From Variovorax sp. PBS-H4 (GTDB lineage: Bacteria; Pseudomonadota; Gammaproteobacteria; Burkholderiales; Burkholderiaceae_C): a stretch of 64,000 nt of DNA. Location: NCBI RefSeq assembly GCF_901827205.1, contig NZ_LR594675.1, positions 1,922,001-1,986,000 of the forward strand. Direction: 5' to 3'. This document shows positions 26,191-34,245 of the stretch, piece after piece. The position numbers and the translations under genes were made by a program. The notes under the pieces are model-generated. The model saw only the letters and a list, made by a program, of their open reading frames with translations, made no database searches and was not told the origin of the DNA. Within the stretch, counting starts at the first letter, position 1, and every line of letters starts with the position of its first letter.

Positions 26191-27485
26191 GATGCGAGGT
26201 CCCGTTGGAGAGGCATGGCGACGCGGGCCTCGAGGCCGCCCTCGTCGCGGTTGTGCAGGCTCAGTTGCGCGCCCATCGCGATGGCGAGCTGGTGTGCGAT
26301 GGCCAGGCCGAGGCCCGTGCCTCCCGTGCTCCGGTTTCGCGAGCCTTCGACCCGGTAGAAGGGCTTGAGAACAGCTTCCAGCTGGTCGGGGGGAATACCG
26401 GGCCCGTCGTCGATGACGGCCATGACGAGCCGGTCGGCATCGACGCGCACCTGCATGCGCACGCTGCTTCCGAACTTCAGCGCGTTGTCGACCAGGTTCA
26501 CGACGATGCGGCGCAGCGCGTTCGGGCGCGTCACGATGGGGCCGCCGATCCGCCCCTCGAGGCGCACCGGCTGGCCCGAGTCCTGGTAGTCGGCAACCAT
26601 GCTCTCAAGCAGCGCGTCGGCATCGACCCGGCACGGCGGCTCCGTGGCACCGTGCAGTGTCTTCGCATAGGTGACGCCTTCCTTGACGAGGGCGTTCATG
26701 GCGTCGAGGTCCTGCCGGAATTTCAGCTGGTCCTTCTCGTTGTCCATCATTTCGGTGCGAAGCCGCATCCGGGTGATGGGCGTCTGCAGGTCGTGGGAAA
26801 TGGCGGCGAGGATTTCTACGCGCTCGGCCATGTAGCCCGCAATCCGTTGCTGCATGGCATTGAAGGCGCGCGCTGCATGCGCCACTTCGGTCGGGCCTTC
26901 CTCGCCGAGCATCCGGCCCTTCAGGTCGGGCCCGAGCTCGTCAGCGGCCGCCGCCAGCCGGGCCAGTGGCCGGGTGACAAGACGCACCGCGAACCAGGCG
27001 CAGACGCCGAGCACGAGAAGCTGCAGCAGCAGCACCCACAGGACCCAGTTCGACACCGGCATGCCGACCCGGCGCGCATCGACCACCACCGGGCTGCCAT
27101 CCGTCAGCCTGACCTGGATGCGGACGTCGCCACCTGCGGCCTGTGCGACCTTCACGACTTCGAAGGGTTGCAGCGCGTGCACGATGGCCGCGGCAAACTC
27201 CTGCGACTGCTGCGAGGCGGGCTGCGGGCCCGCCACGCCGCCGCCCAGCATGAAGCGGTAGTTGCGCCGTTCCAGCCGGCCGAGCCAGCCTTCGCGCTCG
27301 GCGGCGGGCAGGTGGTCGAGCATGGCGATCGAGCTTGCGATGTCGCGCTCGATGCCGGTCATCATCAGCTCGCGAAGCGCCATGCCGCGCTCGTAGCGAA
27401 TCGCCGCGAAGGTCAGCAGTTGCGCAATCGCCAGGCCCACCACGATGATGAGCGTCACGCGCGCGAAGAGGGAGCGCGGGGTCAT
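26187..27485 (-). CDS. HAMP-domain sensor histidine kinase
   Basis: Encodes 432 aa. TM1 is at about residues 10-30, a periplasmic loop of roughly 115 residues follows, TM2 is at about 147-168, HAMP at 168-220, HisKA with AAISHDLQTPITRMR (phospho-acceptor His231), and a C-terminal HATPase with RRIVVNLVDNALKFG, DDGPGIPP and GGTGLGLAIAHQLA. All kinase boxes look intact. The gene overlaps its neighbours by four bases on each side, between a thioredoxin-like gene and a ccdA-like gene. No response regulator gene is seen nearby. Confidence 0.9.
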   Translation of the reverse strand: MTPRSLFARVTLIIVVGLAIAQLLTFAAIRYERGMALRELMMTGIERDIASSIAMLDHLPAAEREGWLGRLERRNYRFMLGGGVAGPQPASQQSQEFAAAIVHALQPFEVVKVAQAAGGDVRIQVRLTDGSPVVVDARRVGMPVSNWVLWVLLLQLLVLGVCAWFAVRLVTRPLARLAAAADELGPDLKGRMLGEEGPTEVAHAARAFNAMQQRIAGYMAERVEILAAISHDLQTPITRMRLRTEMMDNEKDQLKFRQDLDAMNALVKEGVTYAKTLHGATEPPCRVDADALLESMVADYQDSGQPVRLEGRIGGPIVTRPNALRRIVVNLVDNALKFGSSVRMQVRVDADRLVMAVIDDGPGIPPDQLEAVLKPFYRVEGSRNRSTGGTGLGLAIAHQLAIAMGAQLSLHNRDEGGLEARVAMPLQRDLAS

Positions 27486-28042
27486 GAGCCCGCGGGAGCT
27501 GGCTCTGCCAGAAGGGCCTGGATCTTCTTTTCGGTCATTGCGTAGCTGCCCTCGCCGAAGTGCGAGTAGACGATGCGCCCCTGCTTGTCGATCAGGTAGA
27601 CGGCGGGCCAGTACTGGTTGCCGAAGGCCTTCCAGGTCGCATAGTTGTTGTCCTGTGCGACGGCGTGCCTGATCTCCAGCTTTTCAATGGCCTTCTGGAC
27701 ATTCTTGGTGGACTTCTCATATGCGAACTCGGGCGTATGCACGCCCACCACGACCAGGCCGCTGTCCTTGTACCTGGCATGCCAGTCCTTCACGTACGGA
27801 AGATGGTTCAGGCAGTTGATGCAGGTGTAGGTCCAGAAGTCGACCAGAACCACCTTGCCGCGCAACTCATCCAGCTTCAACGGCTGGGAGTTGAGCCATT
27901 TCTCGATGTCGCGAAACTCGGGCGCCGGCTGCTGCGCGGCAACGGTGATGTTGCCGCCCTGCGGGTGGCCTGCAAAGGTCAGGGCTGCAGACGACGCCAC
28001 GAGGGCGGCGGCGAAAAGGGAGGCACTGAAGCGGATGTTCAT
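27482..28042 (-). CDS. Periplasmic thioredoxin-like protein (TlpA/DipZ-type)
   Basis: Encodes 186 aa from ATG 28042; the longer open frame upstream is not protein-like. A signal peptide ends near residue 23. The redoxin fold follows, with the active-site motif VDFWTYTCINCLNHLPYV (Cys74 and Cys77), a TYTCINC form typical of the thioredoxin domain of DipZ-like proteins, and the cis-Pro region YWPAVYLIDKQGRIVY. It likely reduces periplasmic disulfides using electrons from the CcdA-like protein encoded two genes downstream. Confidence 0.87.
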   Translation of the reverse strand: MNIRFSASLFAAALVASSAALTFAGHPQGGNITVAAQQPAPEFRDIEKWLNSQPLKLDELRGKVVLVDFWTYTCINCLNHLPYVKDWHARYKDSGLVVVGVHTPEFAYEKSTKNVQKAIEKLEIRHAVAQDNNYATWKAFGNQYWPAVYLIDKQGRIVYSHFGEGSYAMTEKKIQALLAEPAPAGS

Positions 28043-28192
28043 GATGACCCGGCGTTGGTAGAGGAACGCTCGGATCTTCAACCTTTTCGCGCTCGATCGG
28101 CGTGAACGCGTACATCTCTGTATCGATGCACGACGTCGACACACTACGTTTCACAACGAGAGCGGATGCAGGGCTTGCTGGCGGCCTCGGCT

Positions 28193-28363
28193 CTAGAAAT
28201 CCGTCCACTGGGTGGTGTCGTCAGGCTCGGGCACCCGTCCCGCCGACAGTACAAGGGCAGCGGCGGCGAGTGCGCCGGCCGCAACGAGCATTCCGAAGCC
28301 GAAGGTATAGACGAGCCATGATGTGCCAAGGGCACAAAGCGAGAGTGCAAATGCTTTGGGCAT
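28193..28363 (-). CDS. 56-aa membrane protein ending in QWTDF
   Basis: Starts at ATG 28363. One or two hydrophobic segments (ALSLCALGTSWLVYTFGFGM and LVAAGALAAAALVLSA) are followed by a short polar tail GRVPEPDDTTQWTDF. The last five residues match the WxxF pentapeptide (compare DWTEF on MCP2 and MCP4). The ribosome binding site is weak and no family is recognised, so it may not be translated. It lies 150 bases upstream of the thioredoxin-like gene on the same strand. Confidence 0.4.
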   Translation of the reverse strand: MPKAFALSLCALGTSWLVYTFGFGMLVAAGALAAAALVLSAGRVPEPDDTTQWTDF

Positions 28364-28518
28364 GCAAGGAGTTTGACCCGAGTGTCTCGAACCCCCGTGT
28401 GACCAAACTGGCGAAATCGGCAGATAGCAACGGTTCAGTCCAAACAGACTAGCTGCCGCGCAAACGGTCGTGCGCACCTTCGCGCGGGGGCGGCGCACGC
28501 GCCGTTTTCGCCGCGCGA

Positions 28519-29313
28519 TCAGGCCTTGGCGCCCCCGTCGCGGTCCCGGAATGCCGCCTCTCCGGCGTCCGATACTTCGACCCATTTCTTGTCGGGTACT
28601 GCATCCGCGGCGTAGTTGTCGTGCCAGTTCCACCATTTGTAGGTCGGCGTCTGGGGGTAGCCTTCGGGCGAGTCTTCCCAGACCTCCTGCCGGCCCAGCG
28701 GCGTGATGTCGAGGTAGTTCCAGGTATTCCCCATCTGCTCGTCGCCGCGGTTGTTGATGAAGTAGGTGCGGAACACGCGGTCGCCGTCGCGAAGGAACAC
28801 GTTCGTGCCATGCCACTCGTCCACGCCGAAGTCGGCGTCGAAGCGGTCGGTGAGGGTGAACCACGGGATGTCCCACCCCATCCGCGCCTTCAGCCGCACG
28901 ATCTCCGGCTGGGACGCACGCGAGACGAAGACCAGCGTGGTGTCACGGGCGTTCAGGTGGGCCACGTGGGCAACCTGGTCGGCCACCATCGAACACCCGC
29001 GGCATGCATGGTCGGGCCAGCCGAAGACGCCCGGTTCGAAGAAGGCGCGGTAGACGATCAACTGGCGCCGGCCATCGAACAGGTCGAGCAGGCTGGCCTT
29101 CCCCGCCGGCCCCTCGAAGGCGTAGCGCTTCTCCACGGCCATCCACGGCATGCGCCGGCGCTCGGCGGCCAGCGCGTCGCGGGCGCGGGTGTGGGCCTTT
29201 TCCTTGACGAGCAGCTGCTCGCGGGCCGCCTCCCATGCCTGGGGCGACACGATCGGTGGTGTGTGCATGGCAGGCAGGCCGCCTGGCACGGTGTTCTCGC
29301 TGGACTGGCTCAT
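28519..29313 (-). CDS. DUF899 thioredoxin-like family protein
   Basis: Encodes 264 aa from ATG 29313, with AGGAGA 9 bases upstream. Family features are EKYAFEGPAG-like text (KRYAFEGPAGKASL), YRAFFEPGVFGWP, a CxxC in HACRGCSMVADQ and the C-terminal WWNWHDNY. DUF899 proteins are thioredoxin-fold and of unknown substrate. No signal peptide is visible, so it is probably cytoplasmic. The 200 bases upstream hold no other gene that I can see. Confidence 0.85.
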   Translation of the reverse strand: MSQSSENTVPGGLPAMHTPPIVSPQAWEAAREQLLVKEKAHTRARDALAAERRRMPWMAVEKRYAFEGPAGKASLLDLFDGRRQLIVYRAFFEPGVFGWPDHACRGCSMVADQVAHVAHLNARDTTLVFVSRASQPEIVRLKARMGWDIPWFTLTDRFDADFGVDEWHGTNVFLRDGDRVFRTYFINNRGDEQMGNTWNYLDITPLGRQEVWEDSPEGYPQTPTYKWWNWHDNYAADAVPDKKWVEVSDAGEAAFRDRDGGAKA

Positions 29314-29520
29314 GGTGGAATCTCCTGGTTGGGCGAATGCCCGCGCCTCGGGGCTGATGAGCGCTTCCGTTCGGCGCGGTACGTGAGCCAGTTTGGCACC
29401 GGGAATCGAGCGAGAGGGAGTAACAAGTTTGGCGGCATTTCCGATTCGGGCTGCTGCGGGCTCGAGCCGCTCTCTCAGCCTGCCGTGCGCAGTTTCGCAG
29501 GCCGCTGAGGGCTTCCGCCG

Positions 29521-29913
29521 CTAGGCAAGAGGCACAGGCCGATCGCCAGCTTGACGGGCGAGTGCGCTTGCCGTTGATTGCAGTTCGGGCACGAAGGTGA
29601 GCAGCCGGCGGGTGAGCCAATACAGATGGGACGCATCGATGGGGTCCGGCAGCCTCAGCGTCTTGATCAGCCGTTGTGCGCGCTCGCCGAGACCGAGCGC
29701 CACCATCGGTTCGAGGGTCTCGGCCAGCTCGCGTCGGACTTGCTCGTCCACCAGGTCATGCACATCGAGGCTGTGCCAGATGGCCTGCACTGCGCGTTCG
29801 CACAATTCAGCGTCCGATGGCGGCGTCTCGACTTCGGCATAGCCCAGCAAGCCCGGGGGCATCGGGTGCACGCCGCGTGCGGGGTGGGACGCGAGGGTCT
29901 TTCGTGAAGGCAT
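29521..29913 (-). CDS. Hypothetical protein
   Basis: Encodes 130 aa from ATG 29913 with AAGGAGC upstream; the open frame continues 5' but without a better start. It is soluble and helical, with paired conserved-looking stretches (AVQAIWHSLDVHDLVDEQV and RLIKTLRLPDPIDASHLYWL). I do not recognise a family. It is divergent from the gene starting at 30099. Confidence 0.55.
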   Translation of the reverse strand: MPSRKTLASHPARGVHPMPPGLLGYAEVETPPSDAELCERAVQAIWHSLDVHDLVDEQVRRELAETLEPMVALGLGERAQRLIKTLRLPDPIDASHLYWLTRRLLTFVPELQSTASALARQAGDRPVPLA

Positions 29914-30098
29914 CGGCTGCTCCTTCCTGCAGAAGACGATACGCCGCGGCGGGCTCGACGGCAATGCTGCAGACCCGGTAGCGGGCGCAGGATGCGATCG
30001 ATGAGGCGGCGGCTCCCCCGGACAGAGGATTCGCCCTGGCCCGCAGGCGCTTAGAGTGAAGTTGCACGCGATCACGCGCGTGACCGAAAGGGGAGCTC

Positions 30099-30446
30099 AT
30101 GGCAACGCACCTGCTACGCTGCGCCGTCGTCGCAGCGCTGACCTTGATGGCGGCTTCGCACGGACGGGCGCCGGCCCAGCCAATGGCGCCGGACCGACGG
30201 CACCTGGCTTCGGCCAGCGTGGAGACGCTCCAGCGCGCCTACCTGGACTGCGACTACATCGCGACCCGCACCCTGCTCGACCTCGCCAGCGCGGCGCATT
30301 GCTCGTTGGTGGGTGAAGAACTCAAGCAGCGCGCGTTCGGCGGCGACTTCGACCAGCTGGTCGCGTGGTGGCGCGCCAACAAGCGGGTGCACGCGGAGGC
30401 AGTGTCGGAGTCGCAGATGCCGGATCATGGGCCGGGCAGTCCTTAG
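30099..30446 (+). CDS. Small secreted hypothetical protein
   Basis: Encodes 115 aa from ATG 30099 with GGGAG upstream. A Sec signal peptide (LRCAVVAALTLMAAS, cleavage near APAQ) is followed by a short domain with two Cys (LDCDYIA, AAHCSLV) that could form a disulfide, and FDQLVAWWRANKRV. It is probably periplasmic; the function is unknown. Confidence 0.6.
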   Translation: MATHLLRCAVVAALTLMAASHGRAPAQPMAPDRRHLASASVETLQRAYLDCDYIATRTLLDLASAAHCSLVGEELKQRAFGGDFDQLVAWWRANKRVHAEAVSESQMPDHGPGSP

Positions 30447-30462
30447 CCGGGTGTGCGACCAA

Positions 30463-30490
30463 AAACAAAGGCCCCCCACGGGGGCCTTCA
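30463..30490 (-). terminator. Intrinsic terminator for the glycine-zipper gene
   Basis: An 8-bp perfect stem (AAGGCCCC with GGGGCCTT, loop CCAC). On the minus strand it is followed by TTTGTTTTTG, so it terminates the gene ending at 30504. It could also work weakly for the plus-strand gene ending at 30446. Confidence 0.75.
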
Positions 30491-30503
30491 TTCCCGCCTC
30501 GGC

Positions 30504-31004
30504 TCAGCGTCCGTCGCCGTCGGAGTCGCCAGGAATGGCGCGCTCGGCTTTGTCACTGAGGCGTTGCCATGCGTCTCGCGTCGCATGCTTGGCGCGTTCC
30601 CATTCCAGCGAAGAGCTTCCGCGTGCGGTGCTCCAGTCGCGGCTGAGTTCCGGCTCGACATCGTCGAACCTGCGTTCAGGGTAGCGTGAATACGAGTCGA
30701 CCCCATAGCGGTATGCAGGGGCATATTCGTCGTAGGTCGTCCCGCTTTCCACATAGGGGCGCCCGTTGTAGTTGTCTCGCCAGTACGCATCCTCTTCGAC
30801 AGGATCCGCCTTGGCCGCGCGTCCGGCGAGGGCCCCAGCCACTGCGCCGACGGCCGCTCCAACCGCCGCGCCAACGGGCCCGGTCATACCGCCGACAGCT
30901 GCTCCCGCCGCCGCGCCTCCTGCCACGCCACCGGCGATGCCGCCCACGGCCGCACCAACCCCGGTTGCACCTGCCTTGTCCTTTGTGTCGTTCCGTTCAG
31001 CCAT
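30504..31004 (-). CDS. Glycine-zipper protein
   Basis: Encodes 166 aa from ATG 31004 behind AAGGAGA. Residues about 14-66 are a run of GxxxG/AxxxG motifs (AAVGGIAGGVAGGAAAG, VGAAVGAAVGAVAG), a glycine zipper able to insert in or associate with membranes. The C-terminal 100 residues are acidic and Tyr/Arg-rich (WRDNYNGRPYV, YRYGVDSYSRYPERR). Similar proteins are common, often stress-related, in beta-proteobacteria, but the role is not known. Confidence 0.75.
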   Translation of the reverse strand: MAERNDTKDKAGATGVGAAVGGIAGGVAGGAAAGAAVGGMTGPVGAAVGAAVGAVAGALAGRAAKADPVEEDAYWRDNYNGRPYVESGTTYDEYAPAYRYGVDSYSRYPERRFDDVEPELSRDWSTARGSSSLEWERAKHATRDAWQRLSDKAERAIPGDSDGDGR

Positions 31005-31189
31005 CGAAGTCTCCTTAGTCAAATGGGAGCCTTGAAGGTCTGCTCGTCTTGACCGCAGGCACAGGGTCCGCCGACTGATCACGGTGAAGTCTGGAAGCGC
31101 TGGGGCATGACGGTGAGTGCCTACAAGGGGCGACGGCGACCATGACGAACGTGGCCACGCTGCTGACGAGATGGAACTGACGCGCGAGT

Positions 31190-31210
31190 GAGGTTACCTA
31201 CCTTAACCTC
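31190..31210. promoter_or_regulatory. Inverted repeat upstream of the F-box-like gene
   Basis: GAGGTTA-CCTACCT-TAACCTC, perfect 7-bp arms with a 7-base spacer, 63 bases upstream of the large gene starting at 31274. The size and place suit an operator or a short leader hairpin. Confidence 0.35.
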
Positions 31211-31273
31211 GTGCCCGACTGCAAGGGCTGGCCCATCAAAGTCCTCCATCCAAGCCCTGCAAGAAACCCCTTC

Positions 31274-33382
31274 ATGCGATTTTCAAGTACCGGCAGCCCC
31301 CTCTCCCCCATCCAAATCCCGGCAGATCGCTTGCGTGCCCTGCGCCAAGGCCTTCTGAAGAACCCGAGCTTGCTGCAGACGGACCTGCCACCGGCCGTTG
31401 GCAACTACTTCGATGACCGGCACCCTGCCGATCTTGCCGCTGTGGCGCAGTGGGCGGTTGACAAAGGCGAGGCAGACCTGCTGCAACAACTTCATCGGGA
31501 CGGATTCCAGGGTACGGTCTGCATGACTGATCCGGCCCAGCTGCACATGCTGTACCTGGCGACGAAGCTGGAGCTTTCCATCGAGTTGATGCCGAGCGAA
31601 ATAAACTCCGGGAATGTGGATGAACTCACTTCATTCCTGCAATCACCCAATGCCAAGGTCACGGCGCTTCGGCTGAATCTTTCGTCCACGCTTGCCGAAG
31701 AGCCGCTGTTCGACCTGATCTCGGCCGTCGATGCCCTCACCCATCTGGCGAAATTGGAAGTTGAGGTGGACAGCCAGTCCGAAGGGCCGGTCGCCCCTTT
31801 CATACGCTTCGCATTGGCCAATTCCTGGATCTGCCTGACGCTTTCCGCGGCCACGCGTTCGTTGATTCTGATCGACTCCCCCCGCCTTCAGCAGATCGCG
31901 GACCATGCATTGAATGCTGCCGCAGACATTCAATCCAAGGCTGACGTGTTCCGTGCCCACGCTCAGAACATCGAATCTCAAGCAAGATGGTTGCACTCCC
32001 AGTCCGAAGCACTTCCTGATGCCGAAAGATTGGAGCTGGAAGAGGTAGCTGCAGCAGAGCAACGCACGGCTGAAGCGGCAGGATCTGAGGCCACGGGCCT
32101 GCAGGCGGATGCAGCTGCAATGCGCAATGCGGTGCCGGCGCTGCAATCATTCATGAGCATGGAAGTGTGCGCAGTGACCGGCAATCGCATCAAGGGTGAG
32201 TTCGTCGATGCACTTGCGCGTATTGCGCTGCGCCTTGGAGAGGAGGGCTTGCTGCGAGCAGTTTGCGTGCTGGCGCCGGACTATGTAATGGAACTGCGAG
32301 GATCGACGCTGCGCATTGGCGTCATGACTCTTCTCGATCGCTGTAGCGTTCCCTGCGGTTTGCAGCTCAGCGCGGCTCCCGGGATGATCGGGGATTTATC
32401 GGCATCGCTGGGACGCTGGGGATCCTTGTTTGTCCGCGTGGACTTGACGATCACTCAGAATCTCGATGCGCGCGAGACCGAGACGCTGCTACTTGGCATC
32501 GCGGGCCTGACGTCGCTCGAACACTTCTCTCTCGCCATCCCCTCCGACGTTTCTGTGGACTGTAGTTTCGAGACAGAGGAGGTGGACTTCGAAAGCTGCG
32601 TGGATTCCTTGGTCCTCAAGGGTGGTCGGGCAGCGAACCGCGACGAAGATCTTCTTGCCTATCTCATTGCCGGGCTGCGGCCGCGTTCTTTTCGGCTGGG
32701 TGTGGGTACGCCGGGCGAGGCGGCTGCCCTGATCGCCCCAATCGGCGAGGGGGAAGCGATAAAGAGGCTGGAAATCCTGGAGATCTCTTGCGACTCGGAT
32801 GCCATTACGGGAGAACCGTCTCTCGTCCACGCGGTCAGCGGTTTGCTGCAAGTACCGCACAAACTGGTCAATGTCTTCATCCGGTCAAAGGCCCCGCTGC
32901 TGGTGGATGAAAAAGAGATGGCCACTCTGATGCAACTTGCTCGGCAAAACCCACCCGCAGGAGATTTCCGAATGGAGAGCTCCGCGGCTGCGAGGGGCGG
33001 TTGGGAAGGCTACCTTCACGTCAACTTCCGGCTCCGGGCGATGGCGGAGACATTATTTTCCCACCCTTTCAGCCCGCTGCCACCCGATATAGGGACGCAC
33101 ATGGTCGACATCGGCGCGTTGTCGGCCGACGACATTCCGAAGCTCAGAATGGTGTCAAAAACAATGAACGAGGCATGGGGCCGTCTATCGACAGCTCAAT
33201 TCGCCAGGTTTATCGTGTTCGACCTGACCAGGGGCTTTCACAACGATTCGAGCCTGCGTGAGTCGTTGAGCTTGCCCGGCGACGGCGGCCTCGATGGAGC
33301 CCTGGTGAAGGAGGTTTTGCGCCAATTGGAAGAGCAACGTCCGGTTAACGAGGATGCAGTGGAGAAGCTGAGGAATCTGTAA
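31274..33382 (+). CDS. Large protein with Leu-rich and F-box-like regions (effector candidate)
   Basis: Encodes 702 aa from ATG 31274. Base composition and codon use are visibly less GC-rich than the neighbours, a sign of transfer. Seen: leucine-periodic segments that resemble divergent leucine-rich repeats (VTALRLNLSSTLAEEPLFDL, GIAGLTSLEHFSLAIP, AIKRLEILEISCDS), a helical Ala/Glu/Gln-rich stretch (about 205-290), and near the C-terminus (about 610-638) the F-box-like LSADDIPKLRMVSKTMNEAW. LRR plus F-box proteins in plant-associated beta-proteobacteria include the GALA type III effectors of Ralstonia. No signal peptide is present. The function is an inference; it could be a degenerate or unrelated solenoid protein. 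Confidence 0.7.
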   Translation: MRFSSTGSPLSPIQIPADRLRALRQGLLKNPSLLQTDLPPAVGNYFDDRHPADLAAVAQWAVDKGEADLLQQLHRDGFQGTVCMTDPAQLHMLYLATKLELSIELMPSEINSGNVDELTSFLQSPNAKVTALRLNLSSTLAEEPLFDLISAVDALTHLAKLEVEVDSQSEGPVAPFIRFALANSWICLTLSAATRSLILIDSPRLQQIADHALNAAADIQSKADVFRAHAQNIESQARWLHSQSEALPDAERLELEEVAAAEQRTAEAAGSEATGLQADAAAMRNAVPALQSFMSMEVCAVTGNRIKGEFVDALARIALRLGEEGLLRAVCVLAPDYVMELRGSTLRIGVMTLLDRCSVPCGLQLSAAPGMIGDLSASLGRWGSLFVRVDLTITQNLDARETETLLLGIAGLTSLEHFSLAIPSDVSVDCSFETEEVDFESCVDSLVLKGGRAANRDEDLLAYLIAGLRPRSFRLGVGTPGEAAALIAPIGEGEAIKRLEILEISCDSDAITGEPSLVHAVSGLLQVPHKLVNVFIRSKAPLLVDEKEMATLMQLARQNPPAGDFRMESSAAARGGWEGYLHVNFRLRAMAETLFSHPFSPLPPDIGTHMVDIGALSADDIPKLRMVSKTMNEAWGRLSTAQFARFIVFDLTRGFHNDSSLRESLSLPGDGGLDGALVKEVLRQLEEQRPVNEDAVEKLRNL

Positions 33383-33404
33383 GGCTCGCTAGCCCCGGCC
33401 CTTG

Positions 33405-34202
33405 TCAAGGCCGCAGCGCCCGGGTCAACTCCATTACCGAGCCGAGTCCCGCCGCGAAGCGCGGCGCCAGGAACGCGCCCAGTTGCGGCATCAGCAGCTG
33501 CAGCATCCCGATGCCCGCCAGCAGCGTCAGCGGAAAGCCCACCGCGAAGATGCTGAACTGCGGCGAGGCACGGTTCAGGATGCCCATGGCCAGGTTCAGC
33601 GTGAGCAGCGCCGTGATCAGCGGCAGCGCCAGCATGAATCCGGTGGCGAAGATCTGCGCGCCGCCGTGCACCAGCAGCAGCCAGCCTTGCGCAGCCAGTG
33701 GTGCGTCGGCGATCGGCAGGACCTGGAAGCTCTCTGCCAGCGCCTCCAGCAGCAGCAGGTGGCCGTCCAGCGCGAGGAAGATCAGCATCGCCAGCATATG
33801 CAGCAGGCGCGCCACCACCATCGTCGCGCCGCCGCTCATCGGGTCGAAGAAGGAGGCGAAGGACAGGCCCATCTGCAGGCCCACGTATTCGCCCGCAGCC
33901 AGCACGGCGGCGAACATCATCCTTATCGTGAAGCCGATGGCGGCGCCGATCAGCACCTGCTGGATCAGGATCCACACCCCGCCGATGGAGACCACCGGTA
34001 CTGGCGGCATCGCAGGCAGCGCTGGCGCGAGCGCGATGGCGAGCAGCGCGGCCATCGCGACCTTGAGCTTCCGCGGGACATTGGGCTCGCCGAAGATCGG
34101 TGCGGTGCCGATCAGCGCCAGCATGCGCACGAAGGGCCAGAGGAAGGCCACCATCCAGGTGTTGAGCTCTGCGGAAGTGATGGAGAGGATGCTTGGGGTC
34201 AC
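33405..34202 (-). CDS. fliR: Flagellar export protein FliR
   Basis: About 265 aa from GTG 34202, the start that gives the family's normal length. The frame runs on upstream into the repeat element, which is not protein. FliR is an inner-membrane core subunit of the flagellar type III export gate with FliP and FliQ. Visible features: FLWPFVRMLALIGTAPIFGE near the start, FFDPMSGGATMVVARLLHML in the middle, several TM segments and a C-terminal LGAFLAPRF region. Unusually, about 940 bases separate it from fliQ. Confidence 0.9.
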   Translation of the reverse strand: MTPSILSITSAELNTWMVAFLWPFVRMLALIGTAPIFGEPNVPRKLKVAMAALLAIALAPALPAMPPVPVVSIGGVWILIQQVLIGAAIGFTIRMMFAAVLAAGEYVGLQMGLSFASFFDPMSGGATMVVARLLHMLAMLIFLALDGHLLLLEALAESFQVLPIADAPLAAQGWLLLVHGGAQIFATGFMLALPLITALLTLNLAMGILNRASPQFSIFAVGFPLTLLAGIGMLQLLMPQLGAFLAPRFAAGLGSVMELTRALRP

Positions 34203-34245
34203 TGGGGGGGCTCCGCCGGGCTCGTGTGTTGGTGTGTTGCTTCTT

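Noticed and set aside
33390..33412. Hairpin between the effector candidate and fliR
   Set aside because: A 7-bp stem with a bulge and no T-run, partly inside the fliR coding end.
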